Part shown: positions 19,089-27,992 of the stretch, piece by piece
How the letters are laid out: each line of letters opens with the position of its first letter
How positions within the stretch are numbered: position 1 is the first letter of the stretch
Source: Caldilineaceae bacterium
GTDB taxonomy: Bacteria; Chloroflexota; Anaerolineae; Caldilineales; Caldilineaceae
Assembly (NCBI GenBank): GCA_026989655.1
Contig: JALSIX010000050.1
Coordinates: forward strand, 1 to 64,000
Direction of reading: 5' to 3'
Length of the DNA: 64,000 nt
Made by a program: the position numbers and the translations under genes
Notes under the pieces: model-generated
Database searches by the model: none
Seen by the model: only the letters and a program-made list of their open reading frames with translations
Told to the model about the DNA's origin: nothing

Positions 19089-19190
19089 ATGCAAACCCCG
19101 TCTCGTGGATCGGCTTTCGCCGCAGGTCCGATGCTGGTTCCCTACCCTACCCATCTCGATTGTAGATCGCTCGGGGGGGTCTGGGAATAG
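19089..19190 (+). CDS. Possible 33-codon small ORF with a strong ribosome site
   Basis: ATG 19089 is preceded by AAAGGAGGAAACGC, one of the best Shine-Dalgarno sequences in the window. The ORF closes at TAG 19188 and encodes 33 residues (MQTPSRGSAFAAG...). No family is recognised and there is no clear promoter before it. It could be a real small protein, a leader peptide whose downstream gene has been lost, or chance. It sits right after the strong hairpin at 19020-19060. Confidence 0.3.
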   Translation: MQTPSRGSAFAAGPMLVPYPTHLDCRSLGGVWE

Positions 19191-19215
19191 TACATATGGC
19201 GCAAACCGCCGATCT

Positions 19216-19245
19216 TTGACCCCATCTCGGGGTCTGTGCTACATT
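19216..19245 (+). promoter_or_regulatory. Promoter of tRNA-Arg
   Basis: TTGACC (19216-19221), 18-bp spacer, TACATT (19240-19245). Initiation near 19252 would leave a leader of about 48 nt before the tRNA 5' end. Confidence 0.75.
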
Positions 19246-19299
19246 ATTGAGGCATATTGGCTTGAAGCGTACTGGGCGATGTGCGGTCGCCCGAGACGG

Positions 19300-19372
19300 G
19301 CCCCCTTAGCTCAGAGGACAGAGCAGAGGTTTCCTAAACCTTTGGTCCCAGGTTCGAATCCTGGAGGGGGCG
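19300..19372 (+). tRNA. tRNA-Arg (anticodon CCU)
   Basis: A 73-nt cloverleaf: acceptor GCCCCCT pairs with AGGGGGC, the D-stem is GCTC/GAGC, the anticodon stem GAGGT/ACCTT holds loop TTCCTAA, and the T-arm is CCAGG-TTCGAAT-CCTGG. The anticodon CCT reads AGG. CCA is not encoded. Confidence 0.96.
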
Positions 19373-19390
19373 CCTGGAGATATGGGACGA

Positions 19391-19430
19391 GGGGCTTCCG
19401 CCACACACGGGCGGAAGCCCCTTGCTTTCT
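19391..19430 (+). terminator. Terminator after tRNA-Arg
   Basis: A 12-bp perfect stem GGGGCTTCCGCC (19391-19402) pairs with 19410-19421 around a 7-nt loop, followed by TTGCTTTCT. Confidence 0.8.
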
Positions 19431-19491
19431 CTGTCCTGGGCGCGGCGGCCCGGGAGAATGCCCCAAGGTGTTCGGGCCCCGCTGGAGGCCG

Positions 19492-20166
19492 CTAGCTCTC
19501 TCGGGGGATGCCGGTGATCCGGATGCCACTGCCCCGGACCCGGTACTGCCGGTTGATGCCGATGAGGACCGCGGTGAGCCCCTCGGGAACGCTGGCATTG
19601 GCCAGTGGGCCTGCGTCCACCGGAAACATCCCCGCGGCCCGGGCCAACTCCATGGCCACGGCCTTGGCCTCTGGGTCGTCCCCGGCCACCAGGATGTCGC
19701 AGTCCACCGGGTGGTCCAGCTCCTTCAGGTGCGCCGCGCTGACGTTCTGGAAGGCCGCCACCACCCGTACGTTCGGCCCCAACTGGGCCTGGGCCTCCTC
19801 CGCTGCAGAGCCGGCCGGTGGCCGCCATACCTGGGCGACCTTGGGCGGTTTCAGGGGCACCACCACCGTGACCAGCACCTTTCCCTGGCAGCCGGGCCGG
19901 ATCTGGTGGAGGGTGGCCTCCTGGGCGCTGTAGGGCACGCTGAGGACCACGACCTGGCCGGCCTCCGCGGCCGGCCCATTGGCGTCCCCGGTGATGGGAG
20001 CGCTGTGCGGGGGCAACAGCTCCCGGAGCTCCTGGGCCACCCGCTGGGCCTTTTCCGGGCTGCGGCTGCCGATGATGATCGGGTATCCCGCGGCGGCCCA
20101 GCGGACACAGAGTCCCGAGCCCTCGGCCCCGGTACCGCCGATGACCGCGATGGAGAAACGCGCCAT
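19492..20166 (-). CDS. npdG: F420H2:NADP oxidoreductase-like protein
   Basis: A 224-residue protein that begins directly with a Rossmann motif (SIAVIGGTGAEGSGL). An NADP-type phosphate-binding segment follows (GSRSPEKAQ). The middle strand VVVLSVPYSA and the C-terminal GLTAVLIGINR are typical of the NPD family, which moves hydride between coenzyme F420 and NADP. ATG 20166 has AGGAGTCGTTCC upstream. This implies F420 metabolism in the organism, as known for several Chloroflexota. The amidohydrolase gene lies 75 bp upstream on the same strand and may be co-transcribed. Confidence 0.88.
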   Translation of the reverse strand: MARFSIAVIGGTGAEGSGLCVRWAAAGYPIIIGSRSPEKAQRVAQELRELLPPHSAPITGDANGPAAEAGQVVVLSVPYSAQEATLHQIRPGCQGKVLVTVVVPLKPPKVAQVWRPPAGSAAEEAQAQLGPNVRVVAAFQNVSAAHLKELDHPVDCDILVAGDDPEAKAVAMELARAAGMFPVDAGPLANASVPEGLTAVLIGINRQYRVRGSGIRITGIPRES

Positions 20167-20241
20167 GGAACGACTCCTGTGGTGGGAAGACGGGTTGGAA
20201 AGAGGTGGAACGGACGGCGTCGGCATCTGCCAGGCCTGGGC

Positions 20242-21600
<1,359 letters not shown>

Positions 21601-21705
21601 GGGAACCTCCGCAGGACACGGAACACGGGTGGAGGGCCGGAGGAAGGCCTTGAGACAGTCGCCCCCTTGACCCGAGAAGGAACCACCGCCCCCCGGGTCA
21701 CCCCA

Positions 21706-21746
21706 GCCCAAAGGGAGCGGACGGACGGCTCCGATGCCCTTTGGGC
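21706..21746 (-). terminator. Hairpin after the CoA-disulfide-reductase-like gene
   Basis: Bases 21706-21715 (GCCCAAAGGG) pair with 21737-21746. The enclosed bases can form an inner GGAGC/GCTCC stem. It lies 26 bp after the stop at 21772 on the minus strand. No T run follows, so termination strength is uncertain. Confidence 0.55.
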
Positions 21747-21771
21747 GGCCCGAGCCGCCGGGGGCCGGGGA

Positions 21772-23172
21772 TCAGCCAGGGACCGGCTGGACGTGGCGCG
21801 CGGCCACGTTCGCGGCCACCAACACCGGATCGTAGACCGGCGCGAAGGGCGGCGCGTAGGTGAGGTCCAGGAGACCGAACTCCGCCACCGTCATGCCCGC
21901 GGTGATGGCCGTGGCGAAGATGTCCGCGCGCTTGGAGACATCCGAGCGGCTGACCAACTGGGCGCCCAGGATCCGCCCGGTGGCCCGCTCGATGACCACC
22001 TTCACGTGGACCGGCTGCGCGCCGGGGTAGTAGGCCGGCTTGCTGGGCGCGGTGATGGTGCTGGCGGCCACGCCCCCGGCAAAGCGTTCCGCGTGCTCCT
22101 GGGCCTGCCCTTCGGTGAGCCCGGTGACGGCCAGGGAGTAGTCGAAGACCTTCACCACCGCGGTGCCCAGGATGCCCGGAAAGATCGCGTGGCCGCCGGC
22201 CATGTTCTCCCCCGCGACCCGGCCGCTCTTGTTGGCCGAGGGGGCCAGGGGGATCCACACCTCCCGGTCCAACACCCGGTGGCGATAGGCCACGCAGTCC
22301 CCGGCCGCGTAGATGTCCGGCGCGCTGGTCCGCATCCGCTCGTCCACCTGGATGGCGTTGGCCACGGTGAGGGCCAGGCCCGCTTCCGCGGCCAGCCGGC
22401 TGTTGGGCCGGATGCCCGTGGAGACCAGCACCATGTCCGCGGCCACGGTGAGGGAACGGCCGTCCTCCTGGAGGGCGACGACCTGGAGGGCCCCATTGGC
22501 CTGCCGGACCCCGGTGACCCGGGTGGACGTGTGGAGATGTACCCCCTGTTCGACCAGGTGGTCCACCACCGGCGCGAGGAGGTCTGGGTCCATCTGGGGC
22601 AGGATCTGGGGCAACAGCTCCAGGACCCAGGTCTCCATGCCCCGGCTGCGAAAGGCCTCGGCCATCTCCAGGCCGATGTAGCCTGCGCCGATGATCACGC
22701 CTCGCCGGGGCCGCCGGCTCTCCAGGTACCGGTGGATGCGCCGGCCATCCTCCAGGGTGCGCAGGGTGAAGACCCCGGGGAGGTCCAGCCCCGGGATCGG
22801 GGGGACCACCGGGGAGGCTCCTGTCGCGATGAGGAGCTTGCTGTAGGGCTGGATGAAGGTCCTATCGCGCTCCAGGTCCTGGACCTCCACCGTGTGGGCC
22901 TCTGGGTGGATGGCGGTCACCCGGTGGTGGATGCGGACATCGATGCCCCGTTTCCTCCGGGCGTCCTCCAGGTGGAGGGCCCGGAGCATCTCGTCCGACT
23001 GCACCAGGCCCTCGAACCAGTAGGGCATGCCGCAGGCCGCGTAGCTGATGTCCGGTCCCTGTTCGAAGACGATCACGGGGAGAGAGGGGTCCTCTCGCCT
23101 GGCCTTGCTGGCCGCGCTCATGCCCGCGGCGTCGCCGCCGATGATGACCACGGGGGCTGTGGGGGAAGCCAT
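21772..23172 (-). CDS. CoA-disulfide reductase / NADH oxidase-type flavoprotein
   Basis: A 466-residue two-dinucleotide-binding flavoprotein. The FAD motif is VIIGGDAAGMSAA at the N-terminus, and Cys47 in YAACGMPYW is the single redox Cys of CoA-disulfide reductases and related NADH oxidases and persulfide reductases. The NAD(P) motif is VIIGAGYIGLEMAEA, a second FAD motif is IYAAGDCV, and the C-terminal dimerisation domain includes the Tyr-rich YAPPFAPVYDP used for CoA binding. Likely roles are thiol or sulfur-redox balance and oxygen defence. ATG 23172 has a GAGGAGATCGCGCC ribosome site. Confidence 0.92.
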   Translation of the reverse strand: MASPTAPVVIIGGDAAGMSAASKARREDPSLPVIVFEQGPDISYAACGMPYWFEGLVQSDEMLRALHLEDARRKRGIDVRIHHRVTAIHPEAHTVEVQDLERDRTFIQPYSKLLIATGASPVVPPIPGLDLPGVFTLRTLEDGRRIHRYLESRRPRRGVIIGAGYIGLEMAEAFRSRGMETWVLELLPQILPQMDPDLLAPVVDHLVEQGVHLHTSTRVTGVRQANGALQVVALQEDGRSLTVAADMVLVSTGIRPNSRLAAEAGLALTVANAIQVDERMRTSAPDIYAAGDCVAYRHRVLDREVWIPLAPSANKSGRVAGENMAGGHAIFPGILGTAVVKVFDYSLAVTGLTEGQAQEHAERFAGGVAASTITAPSKPAYYPGAQPVHVKVVIERATGRILGAQLVSRSDVSKRADIFATAITAGMTVAEFGLLDLTYAPPFAPVYDPVLVAANVAARHVQPVPG

Positions 23173-23369
23173 GGCGCGATCTCCTCGCTGGCTGGAATGG
23201 ACGGTTCGGTGGGCATGGGCGGTCCCGTCCTTGCCCGCTTAAGGGCGCCCCATGCCCTGTTCAGGTCCAACGACGATGGGGAGGGGACCCCTGGAGAGCT
23301 GCCGGGGACGCGCCAGGCCCTGGACCGGCAGGGGCCCGGGGAGCCCGGCAGCGGTCGGCCCAGGCTCCC

Positions 23370-24477
23370 CTAGGCGTGGATCTCCTCCTGGCCCACCTGT
23401 TGCTTGAGCCAGGCCTGGATGAAGATGTCGATCTCGCCGTCCAGCACGGCCTGGGGGTTGCCCGTCTCCACCCCGGTCCGCAGGTCCTTGACCATCTGGT
23501 AGGGGTGCAGGACGTAGCTGCGGATCTGGGTGCCGAAGTCCGCCTGGACGTTCTCGCCCTTCAGCCGGGCCTTCTCCTCCGCGATGCGTTGCTGCTCCAG
23601 CTCGTAGAGCTTGCCCCGGAGGATCTTCATGGCCATCTCCCGGTTCTGGGTCTGGCTGCGCTCGTTCTGACAGGTGACCACGATCCCGGTGGGGATATGG
23701 TACAGGCGCACCGCGGTGGCGTTCTTCTGGACGTTCTGGCCGCCGGCGCCGCTGCTCAGGAAGACGTCGATCCGGATGTCGTTGGGGTGGATCTCCACCT
23801 CGATGTCCTCGTCGATGACCGGCATGACCTCCACCTTGGCGAAGCTGGTGTGCCGGCGGCGGTTCGCGTCGAAGGGGCTGATCCGCACCAGGCGGTGGGT
23901 GCCCTTCTCGGCCTTGAGGTAGCCGTAGGCGTACTCGCCGTCCACCTCCACGGTCACGCTCTTGATGCCGGCCTCTTCGCCCTCGGTCATGTCGGTGATG
24001 GCGGTGCGGTAGCCCTTCTTCTCGGCCCAACGCAGGTACATGCGCAGGAGCATCTGGGCCCAGTCCTGGGCCTCGGTGCCCCCCGCGCCCGCGTGGATGC
24101 TCAGGATGGCCGCGCCACGGTCGTACTTGCCCGACAGGGCCAGCTCGAACTCCCGGCGTTCCAATTCCTGTTCCAGGGAGTGGGCCTCCTGCTCCAGCTC
24201 CGCGAGCATCTCGGGATCGTCCTCGGCCATCTCCAGAAGCTCCAGCCCGTCCACGATCCGCTGGCGCAGGGTGTCCCAGGCTCGGATCTGTTCCTGCAGG
24301 CCGCTCAGCTCCTGCATCTTCCTCTGGGCCTCCTGGGAGTTGTCCCAGAAGTCGGGGGCCAGGCTCTCCTGTTGGAGCCGGGCCACCCGTTCCTGTTTGC
24401 CCGGCAGGTCAAAGACGCCCCCTGATGACGTCCACCCGCTCCAACAGGCTCTGCAGACGTTCACGCAGCTCCTTCAT
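23370..24477 (-). CDS. prfB: Peptide chain release factor 2 with programmed +1 frameshift
   Basis: RF2 ends translation at UGA and UAA. The first 22 codons run from ATG 24477 (ribosome site GGTGAGGAGAGAAG) to CTT at 24412. An in-frame TGA follows at 24411-24409. A +1 shift at CTT-TGA-C joins this to the main frame at GAC 24410, giving 368 residues in all. After the shift the protein has the RF2 tripeptide SPF (200-202) that reads UGA and the universal GGQ (245-247) that triggers peptide release. The shift makes RF2 control its own level. A single-frame annotation would misplace the N-terminus. ftsY lies upstream on the same strand. Confidence 0.96.
24408..24423 (-). promoter_or_regulatory. 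RF2 programmed frameshift site
   Basis: Reading minus: AGGGGG (24423-24418, internal Shine-Dalgarno-like), three bases CGT, slippery CTT (24414-24412), TGA and C. This is the classic arrangement; when RF2 is scarce, ribosomes pause at TGA and slip +1. Confidence 0.95.
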
Positions 24478-24581
24478 CGTCACTTCTCTCCTCACCTCTC
24501 CTCTTCTCGGTCTATCCGGCTCTCGGTCTTCCGGGGTCGACGATCTGGGCCCTGGGGAGATGTCCGGCTACCCTCTCCGAC

Positions 24582-24623
24582 CCCGTACCCTTACTCCCGT
24601 ACTCTTACTCCCGTACTCTTACT
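24582..24623. repeat. Three tandem 14-bp units between prfB and ftsY
   Basis: CCCGTACCCTTACT at 24582-24595 is followed by two identical copies of CCCGTACTCTTACT (24596-24609 and 24610-24623). Only one base differs in the first copy. No gene overlaps it. Confidence 0.9.
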
Positions 24624-24674
24624 AAAGACGTCGCGGTCCTCCTCCAGGCTCCCCGCTCCCCATGGGGCCGGGGG

Positions 24675-25625
24675 CTACTCCCCCAGGAGCCCTTCCACAA
24701 AGGCCACGGGATCGAACTCGGCCAGATCGTCGATCCCCTCGCCGGTGCCCACGAAGCGGACCGGCACCCCCAGCTCCTTCTTGATGTTGAGCACCGCGCC
24801 GCCCTTGGCCGTGCCGTCCAGCTTGGTGAGCACGATGCCGGTGACCCCTGCGGCCTGGCCGAAGCCCTTGGCCTGGAGGATGGCGTTCTGGCCCGTGGAC
24901 GCGTCCAGCACCAGGAGGACCTCGTGCGGGGCCCGGTGGACCAGCCGCCCCGCGACCCGGCGCATCTTCTCCAGCTCCTGCATCAGGTTGTACTTGGTCT
25001 GCAGCCGGCCGGCGGTGTCCACCAGGAGGAGGTCGGCCCGGCGGCTCTCCTGGCTGGCCCGGATGGCATCGTAGAGCACCGCAGCCGGATCCGAGCCCGG
25101 GGCCTGGGCGATGAGATCCACCCCGGCCCGCTCGGCCCAGACCCGGAGCTGATCGATGGCCGCGGCCCGGAAGGTGTCTGCCGCGGCCACCACCACCTTC
25201 TTGCCCATCTGGCGGTAGCGATGGGCCAGCTTGCCGATGGTGGTGGTCTTGCCCGAACCGTTCACCCCCACCACCAGGACCACCGTCAGCAGCCGAGGTT
25301 GGTCCATGGCCAGGGGCTCCTCGGCCTGCAGGAGCCCCACCATCTCCTGTTTCAGCACCAGGTAGGCGTCCTGGGTGGACTTGATGCCCTCTCGCTCCAC
25401 CCGGTTCCGGGTCCGTTCCACCAGGTCCAGCGCGGTGTCCACCCCCACATCGGCCCGGATCAGGGTCTCCTCCAGCTCGTCCCACAGCTCGGGGGTGATC
25501 TCGTTGGCCTGGAAGAGGGAGCCGATGCGCCGGAAGAAGCCAGAACGGGTCTTCTCCAGGCTCTGCTCCAGCTTGACCTCGTCCTGGGTTCGGGTCTCGT
25601 CCCGTCCGAAAAGTCGTCTCAGCAC
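24675..25625 (-). CDS. ftsY: Signal-recognition-particle receptor FtsY
   Basis: A 316-residue GTPase that docks SRP-ribosome complexes at the membrane. The N-domain helical bundle (about 20-105) precedes the G domain with G1 GVNGSGKTT (120-128), [16 protein letters not shown] and [10 protein letters not shown]. The acidic A-domain of E. coli FtsY is missing, as in many short bacterial versions. GTG 25625 after ACGGAGG is preferred; an ATG at 25685 would add 20 residues but its GGAGG abuts the codon. A perfect extended -10 at 25717-25709 marks the promoter. Confidence 0.95.
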   Translation of the reverse strand: MLRRLFGRDETRTQDEVKLEQSLEKTRSGFFRRIGSLFQANEITPELWDELEETLIRADVGVDTALDLVERTRNRVEREGIKSTQDAYLVLKQEMVGLLQAEEPLAMDQPRLLTVVLVVGVNGSGKTTTIGKLAHRYRQMGKKVVVAAADTFRAAAIDQLRVWAERAGVDLIAQAPGSDPAAVLYDAIRASQESRRADLLLVDTAGRLQTKYNLMQELEKMRRVAGRLVHRAPHEVLLVLDASTGQNAILQAKGFGQAAGVTGIVLTKLDGTAKGGAVLNIKKELGVPVRFVGTGEGIDDLAEFDPVAFVEGLLGE

Positions 25626-25708
25626 CGTGGAAGTTGCCTCCGTGTATCTCTGCAGCGGTCTCGCCCCCCGGAGAGGGTGCCACATCTCCTCCAGGGGTGT
25701 TGTTCTCC

Positions 25709-25717
25709 ATTATACCA
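25709..25717 (-). promoter_or_regulatory. Extended -10 promoter of ftsY
   Basis: TGGTATAAT on the minus strand (25717-25709), a TGN-TATAAT box. No good -35 at normal spacing. Initiation near 25702 gives a leader of about 77 nt to GTG 25625. Confidence 0.75.
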
Positions 25718-25771
25718 TGGCCCGAGGAAGGGGCCGTAAAGGGTCTGTTCCCTCGAATTGTCGAATGGGAT

Positions 25772-25800
25772 TTGACCTTCGGCGCGAATTCAGTTACAAA
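25772..25800 (+). promoter_or_regulatory. Promoter of the threonine-synthase-like gene and rnc
   Basis: TTGACC (25772-25777), 17-bp spacer, TACAAA (25795-25800). It lies 55 bp from the opposing ftsY promoter and leaves a leader of about 100 nt. Confidence 0.75.
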
Positions 25801-25908
25801 AAACCCAAGCGTATCGGCTGGGGCGACGCTGCACAATGGGGTGTAGGCAGCCCGAGGAACGAGTGCCCGGCTCGAAATCCTCCCCCCGTGGATCGAGAGG
25901 ACCCGACC

Positions 25909-27030
25909 TTGATCGCCTACTGCCCAAGCAGCCACTTCGCAGCCCCCGCAGAGGAGAGCCCTCTCCGCTGCCCCGTCACCGGCGAGCCCCTGGAGTTCCG
26001 TGGCCATCCCCTGTTCGATCCGGGCGCCATCGATCCCGCCCTGCCGGGACACTGGCGGTATCGGGCCATGTTGCCGGTGGTGCCGGCAGGACGGGCTCCC
26101 ATCACCCTGGGAGAGGGCTGGACCCCCCTCATCGAGGATGTGTGGGAGGGGTTGCCCGTCTCCTGGAAGTTCGACGCGCTCATGCCCTCGGGCAGCTACA
26201 AGGACCGGGGGATCAGCGTCATGATCAACTGGCTGGTACGCCAGGGCGTGCGCACGGTCATGGACGACTCCAGCGGCAACGCGGGCGCCAGCCTGGCCTG
26301 CTACGCGGCTCGGGCGGGGTTGTTGGCCCGGATCTTCGTGCCGGCCTACGCGCCGGAGCCCAAGAAGGCCCAGATCGCGGTCTACGGCGCGGAGCTGATC
26401 GAGGTCAGCGGCACCCGCTCCGCGGCCACCGAGGCCGCGGAGGCCGCCCAGCGCGGCGACGCGGTCTATGCCTCCCACGCCTGGCATCCGGCCTGTCTGA
26501 TGGGTTTCATGACCGCGGCCTGGGAGATCTGGGAGCAGCTACACCGTCGAGTGCCCGACTGGTTCGTGGCCCCGGTGGGCTACGGCGGCATCCTGTTGGG
26601 CGCCTGGCGGGGGTTCCAGCACCTGCGGGCCAGCGGCGTGACCGATGGCCTCCCGCGGCTGGTGGCCGTCCAGGCCCGGCCCATCACGCCCATCGTGGAC
26701 GCATTTCATGCCGGGCTGGACCAGGTGCCCCGCCGCTCCTGGGCACCCCCCAGCCCCTTGGCCGATGGCATCGCGGTGGAGCGGCCGGTCCGCGGTCGGT
26801 CCATCCTCGCGGCCCTGCGCCAGTCGGGCGGCACCGCGGTGGCCGTCACCGACGAGGAGATCCTGACGGCCCAGGAGAAGCTGGCCCGGCGGGGCCTCTT
26901 CGTGGAGCCCACCAGCGCCAGCGTGGCCGCCGCCCTGACCCATCTGCGCGGCACCTTTGCCCGGGGCGAGACGGTGGTCGCGGTGCTCACAGGGCTGGGG
27001 CTGAAGAAGCTGCCGGAGTTCATCGAATGA
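25909..27030 (+). CDS. thrC: Threonine synthase-like PLP enzyme
   Basis: A 373-residue fold-type II PLP enzyme. Family marks are LGEGWTPL, the PLP lysine in [21 protein letters not shown] for phosphate and substrate contacts, and a C-terminal LTGLGLKK. Threonine synthase converts O-phosphohomoserine to threonine. The N-terminal segment contains Cys residues in the short PVTGEPLEF region seen in long threonine synthases. TTG 25909 after GAGAGGACCCGACC is used; GTG 25888 is also in frame. Diaminopropionate- or cysteate-forming relatives cannot be ruled out. rnc starts 10 bp downstream, so the two form an operon. Confidence 0.82.
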   Translation: MIAYCPSSHFAAPAEESPLRCPVTGEPLEFRGHPLFDPGAIDPALPGHWRYRAMLPVVPAGRAPITLGEGWTPLIEDVWEGLPVSWKFDALMPSGSYKDRGISVMINWLVRQGVRTVMDDSSGNAGASLACYAARAGLLARIFVPAYAPEPKKAQIAVYGAELIEVSGTRSAATEAAEAAQRGDAVYASHAWHPACLMGFMTAAWEIWEQLHRRVPDWFVAPVGYGGILLGAWRGFQHLRASGVTDGLPRLVAVQARPITPIVDAFHAGLDQVPRRSWAPPSPLADGIAVERPVRGRSILAALRQSGGTAVAVTDEEILTAQEKLARRGLFVEPTSASVAAALTHLRGTFARGETVVAVLTGLGLKKLPEFIE

Positions 27031-27040
27031 GGGGGACCTC

Positions 27041-27856
27041 ATGGCGGAACCGCTTCGACCCTTCGCATCCCTGGAGGAGGCCCTGGGTCTCCACTTCCGC
27101 GATCGGGACCTGCTGCGCCAGGCCTTCGTCCACCGCAGCTACCTGAACGAGGCCCGGGAGGACTTTCCCCTGCCGGACAACGAGCGGCTGGAGTTCCTGG
27201 GAGACTCGGTGTTGGGCTTCATCGCCGCGGACCTCCTCTACCACCACTACCCGGAGCTGAGCGAGGGAGAGCTCACCAGCCTCCGGGCCGCGCTGGTCCG
27301 CCGCGAGACCCTGGCCCAACTGGCCCGTCGCTTTCATCTGGGGGACTATCTCTACCTGGGCCACGGCGAGGAGGAGAGCGGTGGCCGTACCCGGCCGGCC
27401 ACCCTGTGCGCGGCCTTCGAGGCCCTGGTGGGTGCCGTCTACCTGGACCGGGGGCTGGAGAGCGTGCGGCGGTTCCTGGAGCCCCTGCTGCTGGCCGAAG
27501 CCCGCCGGGCCGTGGAGAAGGCCCTGGCCAAGGATCCCAAGAGCCGTCTCCAGGAGTGGATGCAGAGCCGCTGGGGCGTGACCCCCCGCTACCGCACCGT
27601 GGCCACAGAGGGGCCGGAACACGCCCGGGTGTTCACCGTCCAGGTCACCGCGAACAAGGTGCCCTATGGGGTGGGGCGCGGTCGAAGCAAACAGGAGGCC
27701 GCCCAGGCCGCGGCCGCCATGGCCCTCCACCGCCTGGGCCAGCCGGCCCCCGAGTACGTGCCTCGGCCGGACCTGGAGGCCCAATACCCTCTGCCGCCGC
27801 TAGCCGAACCCGAGAACGGCCTTCAACCCCCTCCCCAGCCCGAGCCCCCAGCCTAG
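27041..27856 (+). CDS. rnc: Ribonuclease III
   Basis: A 271-residue protein. The endonuclease domain (10-155) has the signature ERLEFLGDS (48-56) with the expected acidic residues. In the second acidic motif, TLCAAFEALVG, Glu127 is present but the position of the conserved Asp (Asp107 in Aquifex, Asp114 in E. coli) is Ala124. The double-stranded-RNA-binding domain spans about 160-230 (DPKSRLQEW... and GRGRSKQEAAQAAA). A Pro-rich tail ends the protein. The enzyme cuts dsRNA in rRNA maturation. Ribosome site GAGGGGGACCTC before ATG 27041. Whether activity is normal with one metal ligand missing is unknown. Confidence 0.94.
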   Translation: MAEPLRPFASLEEALGLHFRDRDLLRQAFVHRSYLNEAREDFPLPDNERLEFLGDSVLGFIAADLLYHHYPELSEGELTSLRAALVRRETLAQLARRFHLGDYLYLGHGEEESGGRTRPATLCAAFEALVGAVYLDRGLESVRRFLEPLLLAEARRAVEKALAKDPKSRLQEWMQSRWGVTPRYRTVATEGPEHARVFTVQVTANKVPYGVGRGRSKQEAAQAAAAMALHRLGQPAPEYVPRPDLEAQYPLPPLAEPENGLQPPPQPEPPA

Positions 27857-27893
27857 AAGGCTCTGGAACGTGCCCACGCCAACCCATGGGAAT

Positions 27894-27927
27894 GGAGGTG
27901 CCCGGGAGATCACCCCCGGGCACCTCC
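27894..27927. terminator. Perfect 13-bp hairpin between convergent genes
   Basis: GGAGGTGCCCGGG (27894-27906) pairs with 27915-27927 around an 8-nt loop. It lies between the rnc stop and the stop of the minus-strand beta-helix gene and could serve both. No long T run. Confidence 0.7.
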
Positions 27928-27992
27928 TGGATCGGGGACATCTTCCCGGATCCTGTGCCGGATCGGGCGAGATCGCCTCTCTCACCGACGCC

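Noticed and set aside
24675-25685. Longer FtsY start at ATG 25685
   Set aside because: Its GGAGG lies directly against the start codon. GTG 25625 has a better-spaced site and begins at the usual N-terminus, although the longer form is not impossible.
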